47,406 bases of DNA. Source: an uncultured Candidatus Pelagibacter sp. (GTDB lineage: Bacteria > Pseudomonadota > Alphaproteobacteria > Pelagibacterales > Pelagibacteraceae). Below the pieces are notes generated by a model, which saw only the letters and a list, made by a program, of their open reading frames with translations, did not search any database and had not been told where the DNA came from. How positions within the stretch are numbered: position 1 is the first letter of the stretch; each line of letters starts with the position of its first letter. The position numbers and the translations under genes are program-made. The DNA lies in NCBI GenBank assembly GCA_905612465.1, contig CAJQSC010000018.1, positions 1 through 47,406 of the forward strand, in the 5' to 3' direction. Shown here in pieces: positions 39,004 through 47,406 of this stretch.

Positions 39004-39434
39004 TTTTTTAATTTTTGTTTTATTTTTTCTTTTAAGTCACCCATGGTTTTTTCATCTATATATAATAAACCAGCAAGTCTCCTCATCAAGTTTGTCTCAT
39101 ACATATCTGCGTTATTATCTGAATAAATAATCTTCCACAGAGACTCAATAATTCTAATTTTATCCGATTCAGGTGCATTTTTAACCTCTTTTGTGAAATT
39201 TAGTATTTGGTTTGAATTTTCTTCAATAATTAAAGCATCCGAAATTAATTTATCTATATTAGAGCTTGTAGCGCCCAATTCAATTAAAGTTTTTTTAATA
39301 ATTTCTTTTTCCTTATCTTCATAATTTTCATCAATTTTCGCCACGTGAATTAACAAAGCGGCAATATTAGAATAAGATTTATCATCATTGACGATATCTT
39401 TTTCATTCTCTTTGTTTTTAAAAAAATTGATCAT
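39000..39434 (-). CDS. TerB-like (tellurite resistance/DnaJ-like) family protein
   Basis: [28 protein letters not shown]...[35 protein letters not shown]. Confidence 0.78.
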   Translation of the reverse strand: MINFFKNKENEKDIVNDDKSYSNIAALLIHVAKIDENYEDKEKEIIKKTLIELGATSSNIDKLISDALIIEENSNQILNFTKEVKNAPESDKIRIIESLWKIIYSDNNADMYETNLMRRLAGLLYIDEKTMGDLKEKIKQKLKK

Positions 39435-41914
39435 GAATTAAAATTTAAATCTTTTAATATCTTAAATGGATTATTTATAGAAGCTGTCTTTTTAAACATC
39501 TTTTTAATTTGTTTCCGGGGACTGTATTTGAAGTAAATATCTTTATCTTTTTCAAGTATTTTATAATTCATTTTTTCAATTAATTTTTTAAAATTTTCTT
39601 TACTACATCCTAATAAATTAAGCATTTCAGGAACTAGTTTGATTTCTCTACCTTTTTCAGGGTCAGCGTTTATGATTTGTACAAATAACCTTTCCAAAAT
39701 ATCTATTCTAACAAAATAATTATCAAAACTTTCAAAGCCACAAAGAAGCATAAAATTTTTATTTTTTATATTTTTATCATCTAAAAAATTTAAGCCAAAA
39801 GTAGGAGGGGTTAGAGAAAAGTTTGTTTGATTAAAGTTTTTCCACAGCAAGGTTCTTAAAGAAACAGCTTCAGGTTTTAACAATCTAAATAAGAAAATAT
39901 GGTATCTACCAAATTTTACACCTAAATCTCTTAAAATTTTTCTCTCATCTTGACCAAGTTTTTTTAAATATTCTACTACTACTTCTCTTTTAATTACACC
40001 ATTGTTTTCATATAGCTGGTAAGCCAAAGCTTTAATCGATGAGTTACTTTCTTTTAAATTTTTTAAGTCAATCAGACTTTTTAATACTAGGTTTATTTTT
40101 TCCTTAACCCAATTTTCAATAAATCCTGACAGTTTTTGTTTGTCATCATTTTCTATAATATCATCTACTATTAAAAATATATCAGGGCTTAAATAATCCT
40201 TACCTGCTATTAATTTACCAATTGGAAAATTTTTCCAATAAATTTTAAAATCATCTTTTATTTCTATTAACCCTGTATCTATAATAGATTGAATTCTTTT
40301 TTGTAGTTCAGGCCCCACAGTTTGCCTTGCTGCTTTTTTTAATGATTTAATGTCAGTTTCAAGTGCACCAGCTTTTAAATCCATCTCAAATCTTAAACCT
40401 TTTAAATCACCAATAAACTGCTCATCAATTATTACTTTATTATCTTCCATTATCTCAGTTTTGAATTCCATATCTTGTTTTAATCCTCTTGCAAGCACAC
40501 TGGCTCTTTTATCGATAAAAGTTTTAGTAAGCTCATCATGTAGTCTGTCAGATAATCTGTCCTCTAATAATTTTGTTTTTTCTATCCAATAACTTTGGCT
40601 TTCAACCCAATTAATTTTATTTGAAACATATGACCAAGTTCTAACATTTGCAATTCTATTTGATAAAGAATCAACATTTCCTTCTAATTTATCCAATTTT
40701 AATAACTGTAACCTCATATAATCATTACTAATTTTGCCATCTCTACCATTTAAAAAGCTGAAAACCTTACTAACCACCTCAAGATGATTGCCATAAGTTT
40801 TTTTTACAAAATCAGGAATCTGACAACATTCCCAAAGCAGTTCCAATGTTTCTTGGTTATTTCTAATATTATAGCCCTCCATATCTTTTAAAAAATATTT
40901 TAAAAGTTTTTCATCTCCACACTCATGTATTTTTCTTAACCAACTTCTATTAGGTTTTTCTTCAAGTGATTTAATTAAACTTAAAGAGTTATTAAAATTT
41001 AAATTAGAATTTCTCCAAAAAAGCATCTTAATTTCTTCAAATTTATGATTTTCGAGTAACTCAACCTCTTCTGCAGAAATCTCTTTACAGTCACCCGTAA
41101 TTCCAAAATTTCCATCATTTAAATATCTGCCAGCTCTTCCAGCAATTTGTCCAATTTCAGACATAGTGAGACGTCTTAACTTTCTACCATCAAATTTTTT
41201 TAAATTTGAAAAAAAAACATTTTCTAGATCCATATTAATTCCCATTCCAATTGCATCTGTTGCAACAAGAAAATCAACATCACCAGACTGATATAATTGA
41301 ACTTGTGCATTTCTTGTTTTGGGGCTTAATGAACCCATAACAATAGCTGCTCCACCTTTTTGTCTTCTAACAAGTTCTGCAATTGCATAAACTTCTTCAG
41401 TTGAAAAAGCTATGATTACTGTTTTTCTATTAATTCTTGAAATTTTTTTATGACCTACATAGGAAAGTTGAGAAAGTCTTTCTCTATTTATAAATTCAGT
41501 ATCCTCACCTAGCTTATTCACTATACTTTTAATAGTGCTTGAGCCCATAAGCATTGTTAGTTTTTCACCACGAAGATTTAATAATCTATCAGTAAAAATA
41601 TGGCCTCTTTCATGATCTGCACACATTTGTATTTCGTCTATTCCAACAAAATCCAAATGTTTATTAATTGGCATAGATTCTACTGTACAAAGAAAATATT
41701 TTGCATTTGAAGGAATGATTTTTTCTTCACCAGTAATTAAGGCAACTTTATCTACACTAATTTTTTTAATAATTTTGTCATAGACTTCACGTGCAAGCAG
41801 CCTCAGTGGAAAACCAATCATTCCCGAATCAAAAGAAAGCATAGTTTCAATTGCTAAATATGTTTTTCCAGTATTTGTTGGACCGAGAACAGCTGTAATT
41901 TTATTTTTGGACAT
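39431..41914 (-). CDS. SUV3-like ATP-dependent RNA helicase
   Basis: ITAVLGPTNTGKTYLAIETML, GIDEIQMCADHERGHIFTDRLLNLRG, FLVATDAIGMGINMDLENVFFSNLKKFDGRKLRRLTMSEIGQIAGRAGRY. Confidence 0.92.
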   Translation of the reverse strand: MSKNKITAVLGPTNTGKTYLAIETMLSFDSGMIGFPLRLLAREVYDKIIKKISVDKVALITGEEKIIPSNAKYFLCTVESMPINKHLDFVGIDEIQMCADHERGHIFTDRLLNLRGEKLTMLMGSSTIKSIVNKLGEDTEFINRERLSQLSYVGHKKISRINRKTVIIAFSTEEVYAIAELVRRQKGGAAIVMGSLSPKTRNAQVQLYQSGDVDFLVATDAIGMGINMDLENVFFSNLKKFDGRKLRRLTMSEIGQIAGRAGRYLNDGNFGITGDCKEISAEEVELLENHKFEEIKMLFWRNSNLNFNNSLSLIKSLEEKPNRSWLRKIHECGDEKLLKYFLKDMEGYNIRNNQETLELLWECCQIPDFVKKTYGNHLEVVSKVFSFLNGRDGKISNDYMRLQLLKLDKLEGNVDSLSNRIANVRTWSYVSNKINWVESQSYWIEKTKLLEDRLSDRLHDELTKTFIDKRASVLARGLKQDMEFKTEIMEDNKVIIDEQFIGDLKGLRFEMDLKAGALETDIKSLKKAARQTVGPELQKRIQSIIDTGLIEIKDDFKIYWKNFPIGKLIAGKDYLSPDIFLIVDDIIENDDKQKLSGFIENWVKEKINLVLKSLIDLKNLKESNSSIKALAYQLYENNGVIKREVVVEYLKKLGQDERKILRDLGVKFGRYHIFLFRLLKPEAVSLRTLLWKNFNQTNFSLTPPTFGLNFLDDKNIKNKNFMLLCGFESFDNYFVRIDILERLFVQIINADPEKGREIKLVPEMLNLLGCSKENFKKLIEKMNYKILEKDKDIYFKYSPRKQIKKMFKKTASINNPFKILKDLNFNS

Positions 41915-42088
41915 TTCTATTAATGGTACCTTTAATTTTTATTCCACCACATATTGTTACTCATAAAGAACAAAAATAGGTTAAAACATGACCGAATCGT
42001 AGAGGAAAAAGTTCTCATTTACTCATTATACACTAATTAATTTAACATAATAAAAAACAATTCTGTATTAGTATTTTGTAGCAAAATT

Positions 42089-44050
42089 ATGAATAAAAAA
42101 TTGTGGGAAGCATCAACTGGCCAGAAAAAAAAATCTCTTTTATCGAGCTATGAGCAATTCATTTCAAAAAAATTCAAAAAAAGATTTAATCAAAAATATG
42201 ACAATATTTTAAAATGGAGCATTGAAAACCCAGGTAATTTTTGGAGTTCTATTTGGGATTTTTCTGAAATTAAAGGATTTAAGAGTAAAACTAAAATAAA
42301 AAAATCAAAAATATTTTATAAAAATAAATTTTTACCAAATTCAAAGTTAAACTTTGCTGAAAACTTACTTTCAAAAAATAATAAGAATAAAGCAATAACA
42401 TTCGTTAGCGAGAATGGTTTTCGAGAAGAAAGAAGTTGGTACGAACTAAACATTAATGTAAGTAAAATATCTAAATTTTTAAAAAGTATTAAAATCAAAA
42501 AAAAAGATAGGATTGCAGCATATATGCCCAATACTATTGAGACCGTTGAGGCATTTATAGCCTCCTCCTCTTTAGGAGCAATATGGTCCTCATGTTCACC
42601 AGATTTTGGTGTTAAAGGTGTGGTAGAACGTTTTTCACAAATCAGCCCTAAAGTTTTATTTGTAGTAGATAAATATTTTTATAATGGAAAAAAAATAAAT
42701 ATTTTAGAAAGAGTTCCACTAATTTTAAAAGAGATACCTTCCATTGAATATGTTGTCATTGTTAATTACCCAGGAGAAAAATACTTAGAAAATAAATATA
42801 CATCTAAAAAATCAAAAAAACTTAAATGGAGTGAGTTAATGAAACAAGAATCTGAAGCGATTCAATTTCCCAAATTTGATTTTGAGCAAGATCTTGCAAT
42901 CTTATATTCAAGCGGAACTACAGGAAAACCGAAGTGTATATGTCATAGGAGTGGAGGAGTTTTGCTTCAGCATAAAAAAGAGCACCAGCTTCATTGTGAT
43001 ATTAGAGAAGGTGATAATGTTTTTTATTTTACTACTTGTGGATGGATGATGTGGAACTGGCTGATAAGTGTCTTAGCATCAAAAGCATCTATCGTTTTAT
43101 TTGATGGATCACCAATGTATAAAAAAGATGATTTGTTACTAAAAATAGCTGAGAAAGAAAAAATTACTTTATTTGGTATTAGTGCAAAATATGTTGATGC
43201 TCTTCGTAAATCTAAGCCTACTTTAAAATATAAGTATAAATTATCAAAATTAAGAACAATTTGTTCTACTGGATCCCCATTATCAAATGATGGGTTTAAA
43301 TATATCTACGAGAACATAAAAAAAAATGTTCATTTATCCTCTATTTCTGGGGGTACTGATATTGTATCTTGTTTTGTCTTGGGAAATTTATACCAGCCGG
43401 TAATTCTAGGTGAAATACAAAATAAAGGTTTAGGTATGAACGTTGATGTTTTTAATGAAAAGGGTGAATCTTTAAAAAATAAAAAAGGAGAGCTAGTTTG
43501 TAAAAACCCTTTCCCATCAATGCCTTTAAAATTTTGGAATGATAAAGATGATATTAAATTTAAAAAAGCATATTTTAATAATTTCTTAAACACATGGTAT
43601 CACGGTGATTATGCAGAGATAAAGAAAGGTGGTGGTTTTATTATTCATGGTAGATCAGATACGACACTTAACCCTGGAGGAGTGAGACTTGGAACTGCTG
43701 AAATATACTCTGAGGTAGAAAAGTTTATAGAAATCAAGGAATCTATTGTTGTTGGTCAAGCATGGGATAATGATGTCAGAATTATTTTATTCATAGTTTT
43801 AAACGCCAAACACGTGTTCGATGAAGATTTATTAAAAAAAATTAAAATACAAATTAGAAAAAATGCATCTCCAAGACATGTTCCTTCTAAAATTATAGTA
43901 GTTGACGACATTCCAAGAACTAAAAATGGTAAAATAGTTGAACTAGCTGTAAAAAATACAATAGAAGGAAACGAAATTAAAAATAAAGAAGCGCTAGCAA
44001 ACCCCAGAGTTTTAGATCAATATAAAAATTTAAAGGAATTAAATTATTAA
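42089..44050 (+). CDS. Acetoacetyl-CoA synthetase
   Basis: AcsA/AacS fold: NFWSSIWDFSEIKG, LYSSGTTGKPKCICHRSGGVLLQHKKEHQLHCDI, TTCGWMMWNWLISVLASKASIVLFDGSP, GRSDTTLNPGGVRLGTAEIYSEVE. Confidence 0.9.
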   Translation: MNKKLWEASTGQKKKSLLSSYEQFISKKFKKRFNQKYDNILKWSIENPGNFWSSIWDFSEIKGFKSKTKIKKSKIFYKNKFLPNSKLNFAENLLSKNNKNKAITFVSENGFREERSWYELNINVSKISKFLKSIKIKKKDRIAAYMPNTIETVEAFIASSSLGAIWSSCSPDFGVKGVVERFSQISPKVLFVVDKYFYNGKKINILERVPLILKEIPSIEYVVIVNYPGEKYLENKYTSKKSKKLKWSELMKQESEAIQFPKFDFEQDLAILYSSGTTGKPKCICHRSGGVLLQHKKEHQLHCDIREGDNVFYFTTCGWMMWNWLISVLASKASIVLFDGSPMYKKDDLLLKIAEKEKITLFGISAKYVDALRKSKPTLKYKYKLSKLRTICSTGSPLSNDGFKYIYENIKKNVHLSSISGGTDIVSCFVLGNLYQPVILGEIQNKGLGMNVDVFNEKGESLKNKKGELVCKNPFPSMPLKFWNDKDDIKFKKAYFNNFLNTWYHGDYAEIKKGGGFIIHGRSDTTLNPGGVRLGTAEIYSEVEKFIEIKESIVVGQAWDNDVRIILFIVLNAKHVFDEDLLKKIKIQIRKNASPRHVPSKIIVVDDIPRTKNGKIVELAVKNTIEGNEIKNKEALANPRVLDQYKNLKELNY

Positions 44051-45277
44051 ATGTTAAAAGATATAGTTAAAGGTCTAGAACCATCCTCTACTTTAAAGAT
44101 TAATGAAATCTCTAAAAAGTTAGAAGATAAAGGCGAAAAAATATTTAAATTTGGATTTGGCCAATCTCCATTTCAAATACCAACTGATATTGTTAATGCG
44201 TTGAAAGATAATGCCTATCAAAATAAATATTTACCAATGCAAGGTCTTAATGAGCTTAGAGATGCTGTTGCAAAATATACATCAGTTAAAAAAGATTATA
44301 ATTACAGACCTGAAAATGTAATTATAGGTCCTGGCTCAAAAGAATTGATGTTTTTACTACACATTTTGTTTGATGGAGAAATAATATTGCCAGCACCAAG
44401 TTGGGTTTCTTATGCCCCACAAGCAATTCTTGGAAGAAATAAAATTCAATCAATTGAAACAAAAAGAGAAAACAATTGGTTTCCTACTGGATCTGAAATT
44501 GAGAAGGTTATTTTAAAGGATAAAAATAAAAATTACCTATTATTTTTGAATTCACCAAATAATCCATCTGGGCAGATTTGTAAAAATCTAGAAGAAATTA
44601 GTGAGATTGCTAAAAAATATAATCTTATTATTTTATCAGATGAAATTTATTCTGAGTTGAGTTTTGATGATGGGTTCAAATCTATTTCAAGTTTTTGTCC
44701 TGAAAAAACTATTATAAGCACTGGTTTAAGTAAATGGTGTGGTGCAGGTGGGTGGAGATTGGGTTATTTTGTAGTTCCAGACTCTTTAAATATTTTAAAA
44801 AATTCAATTAATGTTTTAGCTAGTGAAACTTTTTCTGCTGTCAGTGCGCCAATTCAATATGCTGCAATTACTGCTTATACAGGCGAACATAGCAAATATA
44901 TTGATAGTTCTAAAAATATTCTTAAAGCAGTTGGTAACTATGTTTATGAAAATCTCAAATCAAATAAGGTTTTAATTAATAAGCCTCAAGGTGGATTTTA
45001 TCTTATGCCAGAATTTTTAAATAAAAAATTTAAAACATCCTCAGAAATGTGTGACAATATTTTAAAGGAGACGGGTGTAGCGTTATTACCAGGATCAGAT
45101 TTTGGTTTTGATAAAAATAAAATGTTAGCAAGACTAAGCTTTACAGACTTTGATGGTCAAGAGTTTATGAAACAAACTCAAAATGGACAAACAATTGATA
45201 AGAACTTAATTTTAAAACTTGCTCCAAAAATAGTGGAGGGTGTTGATAAGTTAAAAAAATGGTCAACATCAACATAA
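44051..45277 (+). CDS. Class I/II pyridoxal-phosphate aminotransferase
   Basis: LNSPNNPSGQICKN, LSDEIYSELSFDD, STGLSKWCGAGGWRLGYFV. Confidence 0.9.
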   Translation: MLKDIVKGLEPSSTLKINEISKKLEDKGEKIFKFGFGQSPFQIPTDIVNALKDNAYQNKYLPMQGLNELRDAVAKYTSVKKDYNYRPENVIIGPGSKELMFLLHILFDGEIILPAPSWVSYAPQAILGRNKIQSIETKRENNWFPTGSEIEKVILKDKNKNYLLFLNSPNNPSGQICKNLEEISEIAKKYNLIILSDEIYSELSFDDGFKSISSFCPEKTIISTGLSKWCGAGGWRLGYFVVPDSLNILKNSINVLASETFSAVSAPIQYAAITAYTGEHSKYIDSSKNILKAVGNYVYENLKSNKVLINKPQGGFYLMPEFLNKKFKTSSEMCDNILKETGVALLPGSDFGFDKNKMLARLSFTDFDGQEFMKQTQNGQTIDKNLILKLAPKIVEGVDKLKKWSTST

Positions 45278-45349
45278 CTACCAGCTATACATACTCACTT
45301 AATTACTGTTAAATTTAATTAATAAAAATAACGATATAGAGGAGAGAAT

Positions 45350-46354
45350 ATGAAAAAAATAATAACATCTCTATCAAGTGCTCTACTAATTTTTGTTGCA
45401 TCTTTATCTTTTACTGGTGTTGCAAAATCTGCAGAGTTCTTCACGATAGGAACGGGTGGACCAACTGGAGTATATTTTCAAACTGGTAATGCAATTTGTA
45501 AAATGCTTCACAAATCAGCAATTGCTAAAGAACATGGAAGAAAAAAAGGTATAGATAAAGCTTACAGATGTACTGCGCCTTCAACAGGTGGATCAAACTA
45601 TAATATTGGTCAAATCGCAGCTGGCGAATTTCAATTTGGTGTGGCTCAGTCTGACTGGCAATATCATGCTGTAAATGGATCAAGCAAATGGGAAGGTAAA
45701 CAGTACAGTGATTTAAGAGCTGTATTCTCAGTACACAATGAACCTTTTCAAATTTGGGCAAGAAAAAAAGCAAAAGTAAAAGATTTTGCTGGGCTTAAAG
45801 GAAAAGTTGTAAACATTGGTAACGCTGGTTCGGGTCAAAGAGGAACTATGGAAGTACTTATGGATGCAAAGGGAGTTAACAATAGCTTCTTTAAATCAAC
45901 TACTGAATTAACTTCATCTGAACAAGTAAAAGCATTATGTGATGGTAAGATTGATGCTTTTGGTTACTCGGTAGGATTTCCAAATGGAGCTATGGAGAAT
46001 GCAGCTTCTTGTGGAGCAAAAGCTTTACCCATCAACTTAACAGGTCCTGAAGTTCAAGGACTAATTGATGGTGCTGCTTATTATGCTAAAGCTGTAATTC
46101 CTAAAGGAACTTACACAGGACAGAAAAAAGACGTAACTACTTTTGGTGTTAAAGCTACCGTAGTAACTTCGGCTAATGTTTCTGATGAGCTTGTATACCT
46201 AGTTGTTAAAGCTGTGATGGAAAATTTTGATGATTTCAAAAAACAACACCCTGCTTTTGCTTCTTTAAAAAAAGAAGACATGATAGCTGCTGGTTTGTCA
46301 GCTCCATTACACCCAGGTGCAATTAAATATTATAAAGAAGCTGGATTAATGTAA
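45350..46354 (+). CDS. TAXI family TRAP transporter solute-binding protein
   Basis: Signal peptide; FFTIGTGGPTGVYFQTGNAICKML; TGGSNYNIGQIAAGEFQFGVAQSDW. Confidence 0.92.
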   Translation: MKKIITSLSSALLIFVASLSFTGVAKSAEFFTIGTGGPTGVYFQTGNAICKMLHKSAIAKEHGRKKGIDKAYRCTAPSTGGSNYNIGQIAAGEFQFGVAQSDWQYHAVNGSSKWEGKQYSDLRAVFSVHNEPFQIWARKKAKVKDFAGLKGKVVNIGNAGSGQRGTMEVLMDAKGVNNSFFKSTTELTSSEQVKALCDGKIDAFGYSVGFPNGAMENAASCGAKALPINLTGPEVQGLIDGAAYYAKAVIPKGTYTGQKKDVTTFGVKATVVTSANVSDELVYLVVKAVMENFDDFKKQHPAFASLKKEDMIAAGLSAPLHPGAIKYYKEAGLM

Positions 46355-46374
46355 TCCAACTACTTAATTAAATT

Positions 46375-46408
46375 AAAAGGCCTGATATATTTATCGGGCC
46401 TTTTTTTT
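46375..46408 (+). terminator. Intrinsic terminator/attenuator between TAXI binding protein and permease genes
   Basis: AAAAGGCCTGATA-TAT-TTATCGGGCCTTTT stem followed by T8; lies 22 nt before the permease ATG. Confidence 0.85.
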
Positions 46409-46430
46409 GTTATAGAGTATCTTTTTTAAT

Positions 46431-47406
46431 ATGAATCAAAATATTGATGATAAAGTAGAAAGTAAGATTAGTGAGGATTTATCTCCAACTAGAAATCTTA
46501 CTGGACTACATTTAAAAATTGTTGGAAGTATTGCAATAATTTGGTCATTATTCCAACTTTGGTATGCTTCTCCATTTCCTTTTATGTTTGATGTTGGAAT
46601 GTTTAGAGGACTTCCTGCTAGAGCTATTCATTTAGGTTTTGCTTTAATTCTAGCTTTTTTAATTTATCCAATTTCTAAAAGAAAAAAAATTTCTTTATTT
46701 GATATTCTAATTAGTTTTATTGCTGCATTTTGTTGTTTATATATTTATTTTTTTTATGACCAGCTAGTAGATAGAGGAGGAATTCTTTTAACTGTTACAA
46801 TTTGGGAAAAATTTAATTTACCAGTTGAGTTAATTATTGGAAGTTGTGGAATTTTAATATTAATCGAAGCAACAAGGAGAGTGTTTGGTTTACCATTAGT
46901 CATTATTGCAGTTTGTTTTTTACTCTTTTCATATTTTGGTAGATATGCACCAGAAATAATCTCTCATGGTGGACTTTCATTAAATAGATTGATTGGATTT
47001 CAGTGGTTTGATCAAGAAGCTATATTTGGAATTCCTATAGGTGTTTCTGTAGATTTCATTTTTTTATTTGTTTTATTTGGGGCGCTTCTAGAAACGGCTG
47101 GTGGAGGTAAATACTTTTTAGACCTAGCTTTTGCCATGGTTGGCAAAATGAGAGGAGGACCTGCAAAAGCAGCAATTTTAGGATCTGGAATGACTGGTTT
47201 AATATCAGGATCTTCAATTGCAAATACAGTTACAACTGGAACTTTTACAATTCCAATTATGAAAAAAACTGGTTTTTCTAAAGAAAAAGCTGGCGCTATA
47301 GAGGTGTCATCATCAGTTAATGGACAGTTAATGCCACCCGTAATGGGAGCTGCAGCATTTGTGATGGCAAGTTTTTTAGGAGTTACTTATTTTGAAGTTG
47401 TTAAAC
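46431..47406 (+). CDS. TRAP transporter fused (4TM/12TM) permease, truncated by window end (not in ORF track)
   Basis: Hand translation MNQNIDDKVESKISEDLSPTRNLTGLHLKIVGSIAIIWSLFQLWYASPFPFMFDVGMFRGLPARAIHLGFA, open to the window end; later GSGMTGLISGSSIANTVTTGTFTIPIM and NGQLMPPVMGAAAF are typical. Confidence 0.9.
   Translation, partial: MNQNIDDKVESKISEDLSPTRNLTGLHLKIVGSIAIIWSLFQLWYASPFPFMFDVGMFRGLPARAIHLGFALILAFLIYPISKRKKISLFDILISFIAAFCCLYIYFFYDQLVDRGGILLTVTIWEKFNLPVELIIGSCGILILIEATRRVFGLPLVIIAVCFLLFSYFGRYAPEIISHGGLSLNRLIGFQWFDQEAIFGIPIGVSVDFIFLFVLFGALLETAGGGKYFLDLAFAMVGKMRGGPAKAAILGSGMTGLISGSSIANTVTTGTFTIPIMKKTGFSKEKAGAIEVSSSVNGQLMPPVMGAAAFVMASFLGVTYFEVVK

Noticed and set aside
1-47406. CRISPR arrays, transposases, prophage genes, toxin-antitoxin pairs, rRNA
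   Set aside because: Looked for regular spaced repeats, IS-like inverted repeats, integrase/phage proteins and rRNA-like sequence; none seen.

Overview
The window is a very AT-rich, tightly packed chromosomal segment. Gene content, composition and gene order look like a streamlined alphaproteobacterium of the SAR11/Pelagibacter type (inferred from recognised proteins, not from a search). It is mostly core genome: tsaB(partial)-fur-miaB-phoH-ybeY-lnt-metK; nusA-infB-rbfA-rpsO-pnp; fabI-fabB-fabA divergent from an Irr-like Fur-family regulator; rubrerythrin / Fe-S (CCG-type) protein / DUF3501; moeB-like, dut, coaBC, ubiB, ubiE; mutM-rpsT-dnaA-dnaN; plsC-lysA-lptM-like-argH; tlpA-like; esterase; HNH; coq7-dsbB-dedA-like; tRNA-Leu(CAA); long-chain acyl-CoA synthetase; SUV3-like helicase-terB-like-fdxA-carD; acetoacetyl-CoA synthetase; aminotransferase; a TAXI-type TRAP binding protein and the start of its fused permease. 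I saw no CRISPR array, IS element, prophage or rRNA. The most interesting items are not in the ORF track or lie between genes: (1) a 29-aa Lys/Ala-rich ORF (MATKKKAKKAKKKTKKKAKKAKKAKKRKR) with its own promoter-like sequence, GANTC-bearing dyad, SD and terminator, convergent to a CarD homologue with a long basic N-terminal tail; (2) matching GTTTAGAA operator-like dyads upstream of the Irr-like gene and rubrerythrin; (3) a terminator-like hairpin just before nusA; (4) an acyl-CoA synthetase ORF starting 7 nt after an encoded tRNA CCA end; (5) dyad direct repeats upstream of dnaA.
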